Assembly (NCBI RefSeq): GCF_001693335.1
Contig: NZ_CP016503.1
Coordinates: 496,001-560,000 of the forward strand
From: Helicobacter enhydrae
Lineage (GTDB): Bacteria > Campylobacterota > Campylobacteria > Campylobacterales > Helicobacteraceae
Reading direction: 5' to 3'
Length of the DNA: 64,000 nt
Each line of letters starts with the position of its first letter. Within the stretch, counting starts at the first letter, position 1. Under the pieces are notes generated by a model, which made no database searches, was not told where the DNA came from, and worked only from the letters and a program-made list of their open reading frames with translations. The position numbers were made by a program, and so were the translations under genes. Positions 19,276 through 29,302 of the stretch are shown one piece after another.

Positions 19276-20403
19276 ATGTTTGGAGAAATCAAAAAGGACT
19301 TGCACTCCCTATTTCACCGCCCCTTTTCCCTTTTGATTCTCATCCTACCAGCACCACTCATTGCACTTTTGCTTTATTTTGCTATTGGCAATGGTATCTT
19401 GAAACAAATGCCCATCGGCATTGTCGATGAAGACCACTCAAGCCATTCATCAGAGATCATTTTTGCCCTCAATGCCTCCCCTGCTATATCTATCCAAAAA
19501 TACTATACAAATTTGGAAGATGCAAAATCAGATCTTGCCAATGCAAGAATCTTCGGACTTCTTGTGATTCCAGAGCATTTGCAAAGCAATATCAAAAAAG
19601 GGATACAAACTCCTATTCCGTTTTTTTATAATGCACAATTTTTGCTTGTCGCCAAAACCCTGCAATCCAAAGTTTTGCAAATCATCGGAACAGAAAATGT
19701 CAAATTCAAAATGGCAAAAAATCTTGTAGAAAACAAAACCTTTGTAGGAGCCTTGAGCAAATCTGTCCCGATCTCTGAACAAATCACGGCACTCTACAAT
19801 CCAGATAGTAGTTACGCACAATTTTTACTCACTGCGATCTTGCCTTGTTCTTTTGTCATCTTGGTTTGCTGTTCAATGCTCAATGCGATGATACGCGATC
19901 CTCGGACATCTTTTGAGATCCAAGTGCCAACACGCGAATTGCTATGTGCTATTTTTGCCAAAGTCTTGAACAACACGATGTTCTATCTCATCATTTGGTG
20001 TATGATGATGTTCTTTTTTGTCGTTGTGATGCAACTTCCAATGCGAGGGGATTGGAAACTACTTTTTGTCGGGGCTTTGACTTTGATTCTAGCTTACAAT
20101 GCCATTACGCTGTTTATTTTCGTCCTTACCAAACAAAGCACAAGGGCAATCAGTATCATTAGCGTTTATAGTGCCCCTAGTTTTGCATTTGCAGGGATCA
20201 CTTTTCCCACAAATAGTATGAATACCTTTTCTCTTTTTTGGAGCAACTTTCTACCCATTAGCCACTATTTGGAGCTTTATATCCAACAAGCCAACTATGG
20301 GGGAAGTGTGCAAGAGGCGTTGCGATTGATTGCGACCAACACGCCTTTTTTGCTCTTTGGGATCATTGCAATATCACTCCTTGTTTTGAGGAATCAAAAA
20401 TGA
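19276..20403 (+). CDS. ABC-2 type transporter permease, first of pair
   Basis: 375 residues. An N-terminal helix (FSLLILILPAPLIALLLYFAIG) is followed by a large periplasmic domain and five C-terminal helices, the YhiI/YbhR layout. The ATG at 19276 lies 5 nt after the HlyD stop; in-frame TTG and GTG codons just before it lie in the HlyD end and are less likely starts. The stop overlaps the next permease by 4 nt (ATGA). No ATPase gene accompanies the pair, so the energy source must be encoded elsewhere or be atypical. Confidence 0.85.
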   Translation: MFGEIKKDLHSLFHRPFSLLILILPAPLIALLLYFAIGNGILKQMPIGIVDEDHSSHSSEIIFALNASPAISIQKYYTNLEDAKSDLANARIFGLLVIPEHLQSNIKKGIQTPIPFFYNAQFLLVAKTLQSKVLQIIGTENVKFKMAKNLVENKTFVGALSKSVPISEQITALYNPDSSYAQFLLTAILPCSFVILVCCSMLNAMIRDPRTSFEIQVPTRELLCAIFAKVLNNTMFYLIIWCMMMFFFVVVMQLPMRGDWKLLFVGALTLILAYNAITLFIFVLTKQSTRAISIISVYSAPSFAFAGITFPTNSMNTFSLFWSNFLPISHYLELYIQQANYGGSVQEALRLIATNTPFLLFGIIAISLLVLRNQK

Positions 20404-21548
20404 ACTTTTTCTACACTTTGATTGATGAAATCAAGCGTTTTTTTACCAATGCTTCTGTCCTAATGGTATGTATAGTCGGACCCCTTGCCTATTTCCTACT
20501 CTATCCTAGCCCATACGAAAACAATGTCATCAAAACGCAAAAAATCGCCATCATTGACAAAGACAACACGCGACTCTCTCAAGAACTAGCCTTTTTGGCT
20601 GATGCAAGTTCAGAGGTAGAGATCTATCAATATTCCACTTCACTCATCCAAGCACAAAGAATGCTTGAGAGGGGAGAGATTTTTGGCATTGTGTATATCC
20701 CCAAAGGTTTTGAAAAAAATGCCTACCTGCAAAGCTCCCCTAGTCTAGCATTTTTGGCTAATTCTTCTTATTTTTTGATTTATGGCTCTATCATCAATGG
20801 ACTTCATCATTCCACCCAAGCACTCAATCCCCTCATCAAAGAAAAACAAAAAGTGTTATATGGGGATTTTGGAACCAAAAGTAGTCAAAACCTAAGTGTC
20901 CAAAAAGACTTGATCACACTTCAATCTTCTCCACTTTTCAATCCCTCTTTGGGCTATATCAATTATGCACTCGCTGCAATTTTTATTGTGATTTTGCACC
21001 AAATGCTATTAGTGGGGATGGGGATTTTTGGTGCGACATACATACACAACCCTTTGCACAAGATTTTGTATCTTGTCACAGCACGCAGTATCATCTTTAC
21101 GATTTTGGCAATCTTGCTGTTTGCTTTTTATTTTGGATTTGGCTTTGCTTATTATGGTGTAGGGCGTCAAGCAGATATTGCAGATTTTTGGCTCATTGCC
21201 CTTGCCTTTATTTTTGCCATAGTCTCTTTTGGAAACTTTTTTGCCTCATTGATCACACAGCCATATAGAGCGACAATGATTATTTTGCTTTGCTCATTAC
21301 CACTTGTGTTTTTGCTTGGATTCATTTGGCCCTCTTATGCCATACCTGCACCCATCAATTTCTGCGTGCAATTCATCCCAGTTTTTCAAGGCGTGAATGC
21401 ACTCCTGCGACTTAATGAGATGAATGCAAGTTTTCAAGAAGTGTTTTCTTATTTCAAACATCTTTTGGCTCTTGGCTGCTTATACACTTTGTTGAGCCTA
21501 ATGATCTACACACTAAAGTCTCGCATTACACAGAGTCAAAGCAAATAA
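20400..21548 (+). CDS. ABC-2 type transporter permease, second of pair
   Basis: 382 residues with the same layout as its neighbour: an N-terminal helix (VLMVCIVGPLAYFLLYPS), a periplasmic domain containing IAIIDKDNTRLSQEL (matching GIVDEDHSSHS in the first permease) and five C-terminal helices. The two probably form a heterodimeric channel. Last gene of the operon; its final 36 nt overlap the 3' end of comFC on the other strand. Substrate is unknown; related clusters export toxic small molecules. Confidence 0.85.
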   Translation: MNFFYTLIDEIKRFFTNASVLMVCIVGPLAYFLLYPSPYENNVIKTQKIAIIDKDNTRLSQELAFLADASSEVEIYQYSTSLIQAQRMLERGEIFGIVYIPKGFEKNAYLQSSPSLAFLANSSYFLIYGSIINGLHHSTQALNPLIKEKQKVLYGDFGTKSSQNLSVQKDLITLQSSPLFNPSLGYINYALAAIFIVILHQMLLVGMGIFGATYIHNPLHKILYLVTARSIIFTILAILLFAFYFGFGFAYYGVGRQADIADFWLIALAFIFAIVSFGNFFASLITQPYRATMIILLCSLPLVFLLGFIWPSYAIPAPINFCVQFIPVFQGVNALLRLNEMNASFQEVFSYFKHLLALGCLYTLLSLMIYTLKSRITQSQSK

Positions 21549-22079
21549 AACTTGATTGTTTTGTTTTTCTAGCAAATGCTTGGCTTCCTTGAGACTCGTG
21601 CCTGTTGTGATAATATCATCAAACAAAACCACCTGCTTATCGCTCACACTGCTTTGGAAATTTTTGGGATGATCTTTGCGATATTGCAGTGTTTTACCAG
21701 CATATCGAATCTGATTCTTTGCGATTAATTGCCCATAGATAGGGCAAATGCCGACTTCTTGGAATGCTTTGAGAATCACCCCATTGTGAGAATACCCCTT
21801 ATCCACGCAATCATCAATCCCTACCCCATACACATCAGATAGTGGAGCAGAAATATTTTGCAGATAATAGTCTTTTGCTTTGTGTGCCAAAATATGATAG
21901 ATCCTAGCCCCCACAGCTTGATACTTGTAATGGATGAGCAATTCCACATCACTATAAGCATAAAAACTATACACACTCATCTCATCGACAAGACGGGTGC
22001 TAGGTGTGATTTTGATTTGATCTAGACACTGCGTGCAAATAAGCCTAAAGCTCCATTTTGCACAAACAATGCATTTCAT
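21513..22079 (-). CDS. comFC: ComF-family phosphoribosyltransferase-like competence protein
   Basis: 188 residues. An N-terminal zinc-ribbon has C3, C6, C15 and C18, followed by a phosphoribosyltransferase fold with the PRPP-loop VLFDDIITTGTS (151-162). In H. pylori and C. jejuni ComFC is needed for natural transformation, acting after DNA uptake. It lies 2 nt downstream of guaB, so it is probably co-transcribed. Its 3' end overlaps the converging permease gene by 36 nt. Confidence 0.88.
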   Translation of the reverse strand: MKCIVCAKWSFRLICTQCLDQIKITPSTRLVDEMSVYSFYAYSDVELLIHYKYQAVGARIYHILAHKAKDYYLQNISAPLSDVYGVGIDDCVDKGYSHNGVILKAFQEVGICPIYGQLIAKNQIRYAGKTLQYRKDHPKNFQSSVSDKQVVLFDDIITTGTSLKEAKHLLEKQNNQVLFALTLCNARL

Positions 22080-22081
22080 TT

Positions 22082-23527
22082 TTATCCGTGATAATTTGGG
22101 GCTTCCTGTGTGATCACGACATCATGGACATGCGACTCTCTTAGCCCTGCAGAAGTGATTTGCACAAACTCTACCTTTTGCCACATTGTTGCAATATCTT
22201 GACTTCCCAAATACCCCATCGAGCTTCGCAATCCCCCCACAAGCTGATGCATCACATCTGCGATTTTTCCACGATATGGCACCCTACCCTCAATACCCTC
22301 TGGCACAAGTTTATCTTGAGCTGTCCCCTCTTGGAAATAGCGATCTGAGCTACCCTTGCTCATTGCCCCAATGCTCCCCATCCCTCTATAGCTTTTGTAT
22401 TGACGCCCTTGATAAATCATCAAATCCCCCGGACTCTCCGCAGTTCCTGCTAGCAAGCTCCCAATCATCACGCTAGAGGCTCCAACAGCCAAAGCTTTGG
22501 CAATGTCCCCTGAATATTTGATACCCCCATCTGCGATGATGGGCACATTGTGTTTATGACCAATCTCTGCACACCCTGCAATCGCTGAAATCTGAGGCAT
22601 ACCCACACCCGCAACAATCCTTGTTGTGCAAATACTTCCCGGACCAATCCCCACTTTGATCGCATCGGCTCCAGCCTGTATCAAATCACTAGTCGCTTGA
22701 GCTGTCACGACATTCCCCACAATGACATCAACCTGCATATCACGCTTGATTGATTCCAATGTCTTGATGATGTTTTTGGAATGTCCGTGCGCACTATCCA
22801 ACACTAGCACATCAACCCCAGCTTCATACAATGCTCTAGCACGATCGATCTGACCTGCACCAATCGCACCGCCAACACGCAAGCGACCAAAATCATCCAC
22901 ATTTGCTTGAGGGTATTGAATCTTTTTTTGAATATCCTTGATCGTAATTAACCCTTTGAGCACATAGTCCTTATCCACAATGGGTAGTTTTTCGATACGA
23001 TGCTTATGCATCATCTCTTTGGCTTCCTCTAGGCTGATCCCCTCTTGTGCAGTAATCAATGGAGCTTTAGTCATCAATTCGCTCACTTTTTTGTTCAAAT
23101 CTGTCTCAAAACGCATATCTCGATTTGTCAAGATTCCAATCAAAATCCCATAATCATCGACAATCGGAACTCCAGAAATTTTATAATTATCTGTGATACC
23201 TTTGGCATCCAAAAGAGTAGAATCTGCTTTGAGTGAAATTGGATCATTGATCACACCACTCTCACTTTTCTTGACCTTTTTGATTTCATTGACCTGTGAT
23301 GCGATGTCCATATTTTTGTGAATGATACCAATGCCCCCTACCCTTGCCATTGCGATTGCCGTGCGACACTCTGTCACCGTATCCATTGCCGCACTGACAA
23401 ATGGGATATTGAGCTTGATATTACGGCTTAAATATGTCTGCAAACTCACCTCTTTGGGCAAAATTTCAGAATACGCAGGGATCATCAATACATCTTCAAA
23501 TGTCAAAGCCTGTTGCACAATTTTCAT
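22082..23527 (-). CDS. guaB: Inosine-5'-monophosphate dehydrogenase
   Basis: Oxidises IMP to XMP with NAD, the committed step to GMP. 481 residues. The catalytic cysteine is C300 in [15 protein letters not shown]. Two CBS domains are inserted at about 92-205 ([19 protein letters not shown] and [19 protein letters not shown]). The mobile flap carries the conserved RG in YRGMGS and later motifs. The ATG overlaps the gatA stop (ATGA), giving a gatA-guaB-comFC operon. Confidence 0.97.
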   Translation of the reverse strand: MKIVQQALTFEDVLMIPAYSEILPKEVSLQTYLSRNIKLNIPFVSAAMDTVTECRTAIAMARVGGIGIIHKNMDIASQVNEIKKVKKSESGVINDPISLKADSTLLDAKGITDNYKISGVPIVDDYGILIGILTNRDMRFETDLNKKVSELMTKAPLITAQEGISLEEAKEMMHKHRIEKLPIVDKDYVLKGLITIKDIQKKIQYPQANVDDFGRLRVGGAIGAGQIDRARALYEAGVDVLVLDSAHGHSKNIIKTLESIKRDMQVDVIVGNVVTAQATSDLIQAGADAIKVGIGPGSICTTRIVAGVGMPQISAIAGCAEIGHKHNVPIIADGGIKYSGDIAKALAVGASSVMIGSLLAGTAESPGDLMIYQGRQYKSYRGMGSIGAMSKGSSDRYFQEGTAQDKLVPEGIEGRVPYRGKIADVMHQLVGGLRSSMGYLGSQDIATMWQKVEFVQITSAGLRESHVHDVVITQEAPNYHG

Positions 23528-24885
23528 TTTCTAACTCCTATTTGTCCAATTTTCTGTTCCAAACCATACGCAGCGTCCAACACACTCTGCTCATCAAAGC
23601 TTTTGCCAATAATCTGCATACCTATTGGCAAATCATTTTCTCCAAGCCCGACAGGCAAGGAAATAGCAGGCAATCCTGCAAGATTTACAGAAATAGTATA
23701 AATATCACTAAGATACATTTCAAGAGCTGTTTTTGTGCTACCAAACTTTGGGGCAACACTTGGAGCAATAGGACACAAAATCAAATCCGCATCAGCAAAA
23801 ATATTATCGTATTGCTCTTTGATCAATTTGCGCACCTTTTGAGCCTTGAGATAATAAGCCTCATAAGATCCACTATTTAATACAAAATTTCCAAGCAAAA
23901 TACGCCTTTTTACCTCAGCGCCAAAACCTTCAGAGCGTGTCTTGATATACAGCTCTTGTAGATTCTGAATGTCTTGTGCTCGATGTGCATAACGCACACC
24001 ATCAAATCGTGCAAGATTTGAACTCGCCTCAGCGGTGCAGATAATATAATAAGCACCAATATGATAATTTGTTGCAAGCATTTGTTTTTCAACAATCTCA
24101 TGTCCCATCTCCTTCAAAACAGAGATTGTGTGCTCATAAGCATCTTGAATGTCTTGTGTTGCATCTTTCAAGAAATCTCGCAAAACTGCGATTTTGAATC
24201 GTTTGGTTGCATCAAGCTTTGAGGCGGTTTGCGTGGGTGCTTGTTTTGCACTTGTAGAATCAAAGCTACATTCTCCAGAAATCGCATCAAACAAAATCGC
24301 AGTGTCTTCGACATTTTGGGCAATCGGTCCGATTTGATCCAAACTTGAGCTATATGCAACCAAACCATAACGGCTCACGCGACCATAGGTAGGCTTCAAG
24401 CCAACACAACCACAAAACCCAGCAGGTTGTCGGATGGATCCACCCGTATCACTTCCAAGTGCTGCAATAGCCAATCCACCAGCAACTGCGGCTGCACTTC
24501 CCCCACTACTCCCTCCAGGCACTCTTGAGATATCACAAGGATTGAGTGTTGGACCATAGGCACTATTGGCAGAAGTGCTTCCCATTGCAAATTCATCCAT
24601 ATTTCCACGACCAAATCCACACATGCCATTGTGATGCAATCTCTCAATCACACTTGCGTTGTAAGGAGCAATATATCCTTGCAAAATCTTGCTTCCACAA
24701 GTGATCTCCCATCCACGCACATTGATATTGTCTTTGATTAAAATCGGAATGCCTGTATCTCTACTTGCCTCAATCTTGCCAATATATGCATTCAATTTAG
24801 ATTGTTCAGCTTTTGCTTGTATCTCTTTTTTGATGTCCTTTAATTGTGCTTCATCTAGACTCAAAGCTTCTTTGAGGGTTACCAT
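23524..24885 (-). CDS. gatA: Aspartyl/glutamyl-tRNA(Asn/Gln) amidotransferase subunit A
   Basis: Amidase subunit that supplies ammonia to convert misacylated Glu-tRNA-Gln or Asp-tRNA-Asn. 453 residues from the ATG at 24885, preferred over 24897 because GGAG lies 6 nt before it and the family begins MVTLKEAL. The Ser-cisSer-Lys triad is visible: K51 in LIKDN, S126 in [11 protein letters not shown] and nucleophile S150 in [11 protein letters not shown]. gatB and gatC are not in the window, as expected for organisms where gatCAB genes are scattered. Confidence 0.97.
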   Translation of the reverse strand: MVTLKEALSLDEAQLKDIKKEIQAKAEQSKLNAYIGKIEASRDTGIPILIKDNINVRGWEITCGSKILQGYIAPYNASVIERLHHNGMCGFGRGNMDEFAMGSTSANSAYGPTLNPCDISRVPGGSSGGSAAAVAGGLAIAALGSDTGGSIRQPAGFCGCVGLKPTYGRVSRYGLVAYSSSLDQIGPIAQNVEDTAILFDAISGECSFDSTSAKQAPTQTASKLDATKRFKIAVLRDFLKDATQDIQDAYEHTISVLKEMGHEIVEKQMLATNYHIGAYYIICTAEASSNLARFDGVRYAHRAQDIQNLQELYIKTRSEGFGAEVKRRILLGNFVLNSGSYEAYYLKAQKVRKLIKEQYDNIFADADLILCPIAPSVAPKFGSTKTALEMYLSDIYTISVNLAGLPAISLPVGLGENDLPIGMQIIGKSFDEQSVLDAAYGLEQKIGQIGVRK

Positions 24886-24985
24886 TTTTGACTCCAAAAT
24901 TATTTTTTATGATTATATTTAAAGAAAGGGTTTTAGACAATACTCCAAATGAAATTTTTTGATTTTAGCTCAAGTTGATAGACTT

Positions 24986-25017
24986 TTGAGCCATTTGTTT
25001 GATAGACAAATAGCTCA
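24986..25017 (-). terminator. Hairpin downstream of sorB
   Basis: TTGAGC-c-ATTTGT pairs with ACAAAT-a-GCTCAA (one mismatch) around a 7-nt loop, just after the sorB stop on the minus strand. The following tract is AAAAG rather than a T-run on that strand, so intrinsic termination is only plausible. Confidence 0.4.
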
Positions 25018-25024
25018 AATATGA

Positions 25025-25369
25025 TTAAGGTTTTGGAAGATATTTTGGTTTGAGTTGAGGACGCCTTCTTGAAGTATTGCTTTGAGGATAATTCACAGCC
25101 AAATAATTCAAAATAGTCTCTTCGGTTTGTGGATCAAACTCCCACAATCCTTGTGTCGCCTGCATCCATCTAATCGTTGCTAACCATTCTTCTTTGGTAT
25201 TTTTGCTTTGGACAATAAAATTTGCAGAGTGACAAATCGTGCAATTATTTTTGACTTCTTCAAACCCCTTTGCAATCTTAAGTCCTGTCTCTGGATCTAT
25301 TTTTGGCTCATCTGCTTGAAGCAACAAACAGCTCCCCGCAAGGAGAAGACTCAAAATCTTTTTATTCAT
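25025..25369 (-). CDS. Mono-haem cytochrome c, SorB-like subunit
   Basis: 114 residues with a signal peptide (ILSLLLAGSCLLLQA) and one haem c site, CTICH (43-47), so it is periplasmic. The C-terminus is proline/arginine-rich (RRRPQLKPKYLPKP). The start at 25369 has GAGGTG upstream; a TTG at 25381 is less likely. It follows the molybdopterin enzyme gene by 12 nt. In C. jejuni the equivalent pair (Cj0005c/Cj0004c) is a sulfite:cytochrome c oxidoreductase, where the cytochrome takes electrons from the Mo subunit to the respiratory chain. Confidence 0.85.
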   Translation of the reverse strand: MNKKILSLLLAGSCLLLQADEPKIDPETGLKIAKGFEEVKNNCTICHSANFIVQSKNTKEEWLATIRWMQATQGLWEFDPQTEETILNYLAVNYPQSNTSRRRPQLKPKYLPKP

Positions 25370-25381
25370 TTTGCACCTCAA

Positions 25382-26722
25382 TTAAATGATTTCAACAGCG
25401 ATTCTGTGACAAGCGTTATTGAGATAACCTCTAGGATTCCATCCAGGCAATACCATTGGTTGAGAAACCCCTTTGTCATTGACAGCCCTTGCCCACACTT
25501 CGTAATATCCAGTCTCAGGGAATTTCACTGAAGCACTCCATTCTTGCCACGCCAAACGATTGAGTGGTTTTTTGAGTTTTGCTTTTTGCCAAGTTTCGCC
25601 AAAGTCAATGCTCACATACATTTCTTTCACAGAGCGATCTCCTGCCCAAGCTTTACCACGCACTTCAAGAGTATTGGCAAGTTTGCTCTTGATACCTGAC
25701 ACAGGGTGAGTGATCAATGATTTGACAACCATATTTTCAATCACGCACATATCCTTATCAGCGACCTTGCTACCGGGGGCGACAGGCTTACAAGGAATAC
25801 GATAAGACTGACCATTCATCTTCTCTCCATCATGCACCTTGTTACGCACAACAATCTTTTTCAACCATTTTCCAGATGCAGAAGCAGGAACTCCACCAAT
25901 CACAAGACGCAAAGGATAGCCATTCATATATGGAATATCTTGCCCCTCATATTCCCACGCAATCAGTGTTTCATCTTCAAGAGCCTTAGCAATAGGAACA
26001 CCTCTAGAAATCACTTCTTTGCTTGTATTGCCATCCAAACGCAAATCTGCACCATAGTAGCCAATATACACTGCGTCTTTTTTGATTCCACAAGACTCCA
26101 AAACATCTCTCAATCTCACACCAGTCCATCTTCCGCAGCCCACTGCTCCATTTTCCCATTGATTACCTTTGGTTGCAGGGACAACTTCTTTACGAGAATT
26201 TCCGCCACACTCCACAACCAACGCATAAGTATAGTGCTTGAACTTTTTCTTCAACTCATCGATTGTGAAACTCTTTGGCTTTTTGCAAGATTCTCCAGCA
26301 ATTTCTAGCTTCCAAGTCTTTGGATCGATACTCTCAAGAGGAGGAGGAGTTCCATTGTTTCTAATGAAAAAATACTTTGGCTCTGTAAAAGGACTATCCA
26401 AGAATTGCGGTGGAGTCTCCGCATTGACAGGGCGATCGTTGAGATAGATCAAGCCATCTTTGCCAGGAACGCTAAAGGGCGTATCGCTATTTGCCAACAA
26501 TGCAGGGATAATGCCGCCGGGCATATTGGAAGCAAATGGGATATTTGCACCCAAAATTGAAGCCATTGCCAACAATGAGGATTTGTGCAAAAAGCCTCTA
26601 CGCGTGATAGGATCTACTTCGCGTCCAAAGATTGCCAAATCCGCTTTTTGTGGATCTTGTGCATACGCCTCGTGCAATCCAACTTCCTTAACCTGTGTTT
26701 TTTCGTGTGTTTCTTTTTTCAT
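25382..26722 (-). CDS. Sulfite oxidase-type molybdopterin oxidoreductase, SorA-like
   Basis: 446 residues starting at the ATG at 26722 (AAAGGTTGG upstream); the open frame extends to 26842 but without a good start. It has a twin-arginine signal, ITRRGFLHKSSLLAMAS (41-42 are the arginines), so it is exported folded by Tat. The Mo-coordinating cysteine is C172 in VVECGGNSR; the C-terminal dimerisation domain (Mo-co_dimer type) follows from about 330. With the adjacent cytochrome c this is the periplasmic sulfite-oxidising module known from Campylobacter. It allows sulfite detoxification and use as an electron donor. Confidence 0.87.
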   Translation of the reverse strand: MKKETHEKTQVKEVGLHEAYAQDPQKADLAIFGREVDPITRRGFLHKSSLLAMASILGANIPFASNMPGGIIPALLANSDTPFSVPGKDGLIYLNDRPVNAETPPQFLDSPFTEPKYFFIRNNGTPPPLESIDPKTWKLEIAGESCKKPKSFTIDELKKKFKHYTYALVVECGGNSRKEVVPATKGNQWENGAVGCGRWTGVRLRDVLESCGIKKDAVYIGYYGADLRLDGNTSKEVISRGVPIAKALEDETLIAWEYEGQDIPYMNGYPLRLVIGGVPASASGKWLKKIVVRNKVHDGEKMNGQSYRIPCKPVAPGSKVADKDMCVIENMVVKSLITHPVSGIKSKLANTLEVRGKAWAGDRSVKEMYVSIDFGETWQKAKLKKPLNRLAWQEWSASVKFPETGYYEVWARAVNDKGVSQPMVLPGWNPRGYLNNACHRIAVEII

Positions 26723-26936
26723 ATTGCCAACCTTTCTGTTAGATTTAGTTTTATTATGACATTTGGAAATATAGCTCAAAAATCTTGTAAAAATGAAATG
26801 AATTTTTAACTTTTTGAAATTTATATACACCAAAATACTCAAAAAACAAAATCATCATTTGTCCCAAATCCACAAACATTCAACCAAACTTAATATTTTA
26901 GAGAAATGCTTGTTTTATTCTATCTCAATAATCTGC

Positions 26937-26942
26937 TATACT
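26937..26942 (+). promoter_or_regulatory. Probable -10 box of the OPT transporter gene
   Basis: TATACT lies 36 nt before the chosen ATG at 26978, in an otherwise very A/T-rich divergent region (26723-26977) that must also hold the sorA promoter. Confidence 0.4.
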
Positions 26943-26977
26943 CCAAAACAAAATATCAAGCAAACATAAGGAAATCG

Positions 26978-28894
26978 ATGGAAAGGTGCCAAGAAATCAC
27001 GATTCGTGGAATTTTATTGGGGGTTTTTATTACGATTATTTTTACAACTGCAAATGTTTATCTAGGACTCAAAGCTGGACTAACTTTTGCCTCATCAATT
27101 CCTGCTGCAGTTTTTGCAATGGCTTTTTTCAAACTCTTGGGGAACAACAATATCTTGGAAAACAACATTGTGCAAACGCAAGTTTCTGCTGCAGGAACGC
27201 TTTCTGCGATTGTCTTTATCATCCCTGCACTCTTTTTTGTGGGATATTGGAATCATTTCCATTTTTGGCAAACATTTGCAATCTGTGCCTGTGGTGGGAT
27301 TTTGGGAGTGATTTTTACCATCCCTTTTCGTATCGAACTTGTAGAAAAAAACAAACTCCCCTATCCAGAAGGCGTTGCTGCTGCTGAAGTGTTGCAACTC
27401 GGTGAAAAAGACGGCGATAGCGGGGCAAAAGAAATGCTGTGTGGAGCCACACTTTCTAGCCTTTCGATCTTTCTTGCACAAGGGCTGAAAGTCACCTCTG
27501 ATGGATTTGGTATTTTCCTACAAGCAGGGAAAGCTGTTTTTCAGATTCCAATGGGCTTCTCTCTCGCTTTGATTGGGGCAGGATGGCTTGTGGGCATTAG
27601 TGTTGGGATAGCGATTTTGGTGGGTGTTTTTTTGACTTGGGGGATTCTTGTGCCACTTCTTAGCAGTGAAGCATTGCACGCAGGTCAAGAACTAGCCACA
27701 ATCGCCAATCAAATTTGGGCAAAAGATGTGCGATTTATTGGGGTTGGACTTATTGGCGTATCAGCGATTTGGACTTTTTTGACTATTCTCAAACCAACAA
27801 TTAGAGGACTCAAAAACTCTCTGCATTTCTCTAGTCGCTCTGATATACCCGCAAAATACCTCGTTGTTTGCTTTATCTGTGTGTCTCTTTTGATTATTGC
27901 CACCTTCCACCACTTCATCAGTCAGGCTTCATTTTCGCATTCTGCACTATGGACATTTGTCATCATAATGAGTCTCGCATCTATTTTTGTGGGCTTTTTG
28001 GTTTCTGCCACTTGTGGCTATATGGCGGGACTTGTCGGCTCCTCCTCTTCTCCAATTTCAGGAATCGGCATTATTGGCGTTGTATTCCTCTCTCTGTGCG
28101 TTTTGTTCCTTACGCATTTGCTCAATCTACCCATGCAAGACAAACAATTTTTTATCGCACTTAGCCTCTTTGCGACATCTGTTGTCTTTGCAGTTGCCAC
28201 GATTGCCAACGACAATCTGCAAGATCTCAAAACCGGTGCGATTGTCAAAGCAACTCCGTGGAAACAAGAAGTAGTCTTGATGATAGGTTGTATCGTGGGG
28301 GCTTCAGTCGTCGCACCTGTCCTAAACCTCCTATACGATGCGTATGGATTTATCGATCATCTACCAAGAGAAGGGATGAGCAATGCCAATGCACTTTCGG
28401 CACCACAAGCCATTTTGATGGCAACAATCGCTGATGGGATTTTCAAAAACACCCTTAATTGGCACTATATCAATCTAGGGATTATGCTTGGCATATTTTT
28501 CATTTTCTTGAACTTCCTGCTATCCAAAAAATCAATCTCTCTGCCCCCATTGGCAATCGGAATGGGGGTCTATCTCCCACCAATTATCACAATCCCAATT
28601 TTTACTGGAGCACTTTTGGCTTACATTGCCTCAAAAAAAGTTTCAAACAATGCACAGGATCAAGAATCGTTCAAAAAACGAGGGACATTGCTAGCATCAG
28701 GGCTCATTGTGGGAGAAAGTCTGATGGGGATTCTACTTGCAGGATATATTGTCGCCAATCTTGGCACAGACGCTCCTATCCTGCCTTTCAGTGTGCCTAC
28801 GATATATCAAGAAATCGCTGGAAGTGTTTTCTTTGTTTTTGCCCTTATCTATCTCTATGCAAGAAGCACAAGGAAATCAAATGAACGAGCTTAA
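26978..28894 (+). CDS. OPT-family oligopeptide transporter
   Basis: Polytopic inner-membrane protein, 638 residues, about 14-16 helices. The start at 26978 is chosen because AAGGA precedes it and MERCQEITIRGILLGV is family-like; an upstream in-frame ATG (26906) lies in the promoter region. Signatures include NVYLGLKAGLTFASSIPAAV, LPYPEGVAAAEVLQ and the late motif AIGMGVYLPP. OPT proteins import short peptides (or metal chelates), which suits an amino-acid-consuming bacterium. C. jejuni has a similar gene. The 3' end overlaps the next gene by 14 nt. Confidence 0.9.
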   Translation: MERCQEITIRGILLGVFITIIFTTANVYLGLKAGLTFASSIPAAVFAMAFFKLLGNNNILENNIVQTQVSAAGTLSAIVFIIPALFFVGYWNHFHFWQTFAICACGGILGVIFTIPFRIELVEKNKLPYPEGVAAAEVLQLGEKDGDSGAKEMLCGATLSSLSIFLAQGLKVTSDGFGIFLQAGKAVFQIPMGFSLALIGAGWLVGISVGIAILVGVFLTWGILVPLLSSEALHAGQELATIANQIWAKDVRFIGVGLIGVSAIWTFLTILKPTIRGLKNSLHFSSRSDIPAKYLVVCFICVSLLIIATFHHFISQASFSHSALWTFVIIMSLASIFVGFLVSATCGYMAGLVGSSSSPISGIGIIGVVFLSLCVLFLTHLLNLPMQDKQFFIALSLFATSVVFAVATIANDNLQDLKTGAIVKATPWKQEVVLMIGCIVGASVVAPVLNLLYDAYGFIDHLPREGMSNANALSAPQAILMATIADGIFKNTLNWHYINLGIMLGIFFIFLNFLLSKKSISLPPLAIGMGVYLPPIITIPIFTGALLAYIASKKVSNNAQDQESFKKRGTLLASGLIVGESLMGILLAGYIVANLGTDAPILPFSVPTIYQEIAGSVFFVFALIYLYARSTRKSNERA

Positions 28895-29300
28895 TCTAAT
28901 CGCTCAAGCTTTTTCATCGCTCACTTTTTATCACAAATTTTTTAGTGCATTTTTTGCCCTACCCTTTGTCCTCAACCTATTCAACCTTTATACAATCAAA
29001 AACTTTGCAACCCTCAACAAAAAAATATGGTTTTATATGCCTTTGATCTTTTTTTTACTAAGCGTTGCTATTTTTAGTGGCTTGACACTTATTTTCATGC
29101 AGCAAGTATTCTTTTCTTTACGCATTGTTGCTATGTCTCTTTTTTGCCTTTTTGTCCTAATCGCAGAAATCACAAGAATCAAACGGCTAAAAATCGCAAG
29201 ACGGACCAATGAACAAGCAATGCTTGATTACATTCGATTCTGCAAAAAAATCTATAGCCTTGATTTGTTGCTCTTTGCCATTGTCTTTTGGGGCATTTGA
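28881..29300 (+). CDS. Hypothetical membrane protein
   Basis: 139 residues with four likely transmembrane helices (about 16-34, 49-68, 73-95 and 121-138). The ATG at 28881 lies in the last codons of the OPT gene with AAGGA upstream; longer in-frame starts inside the OPT gene are not supported. The stop is 2 nt before the rsmE start. No recognisable motif; the segment EITRIKRLKIARRTNEQ is a basic cytoplasmic loop. Position before rsmE and tight spacing argue that it is a real gene. Confidence 0.65.
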   Translation: MNELNLIAQAFSSLTFYHKFFSAFFALPFVLNLFNLYTIKNFATLNKKIWFYMPLIFFLLSVAIFSGLTLIFMQQVFFSLRIVAMSLFCLFVLIAEITRIKRLKIARRTNEQAMLDYIRFCKKIYSLDLLLFAIVFWGI

Positions 29301-29302
29301 TT

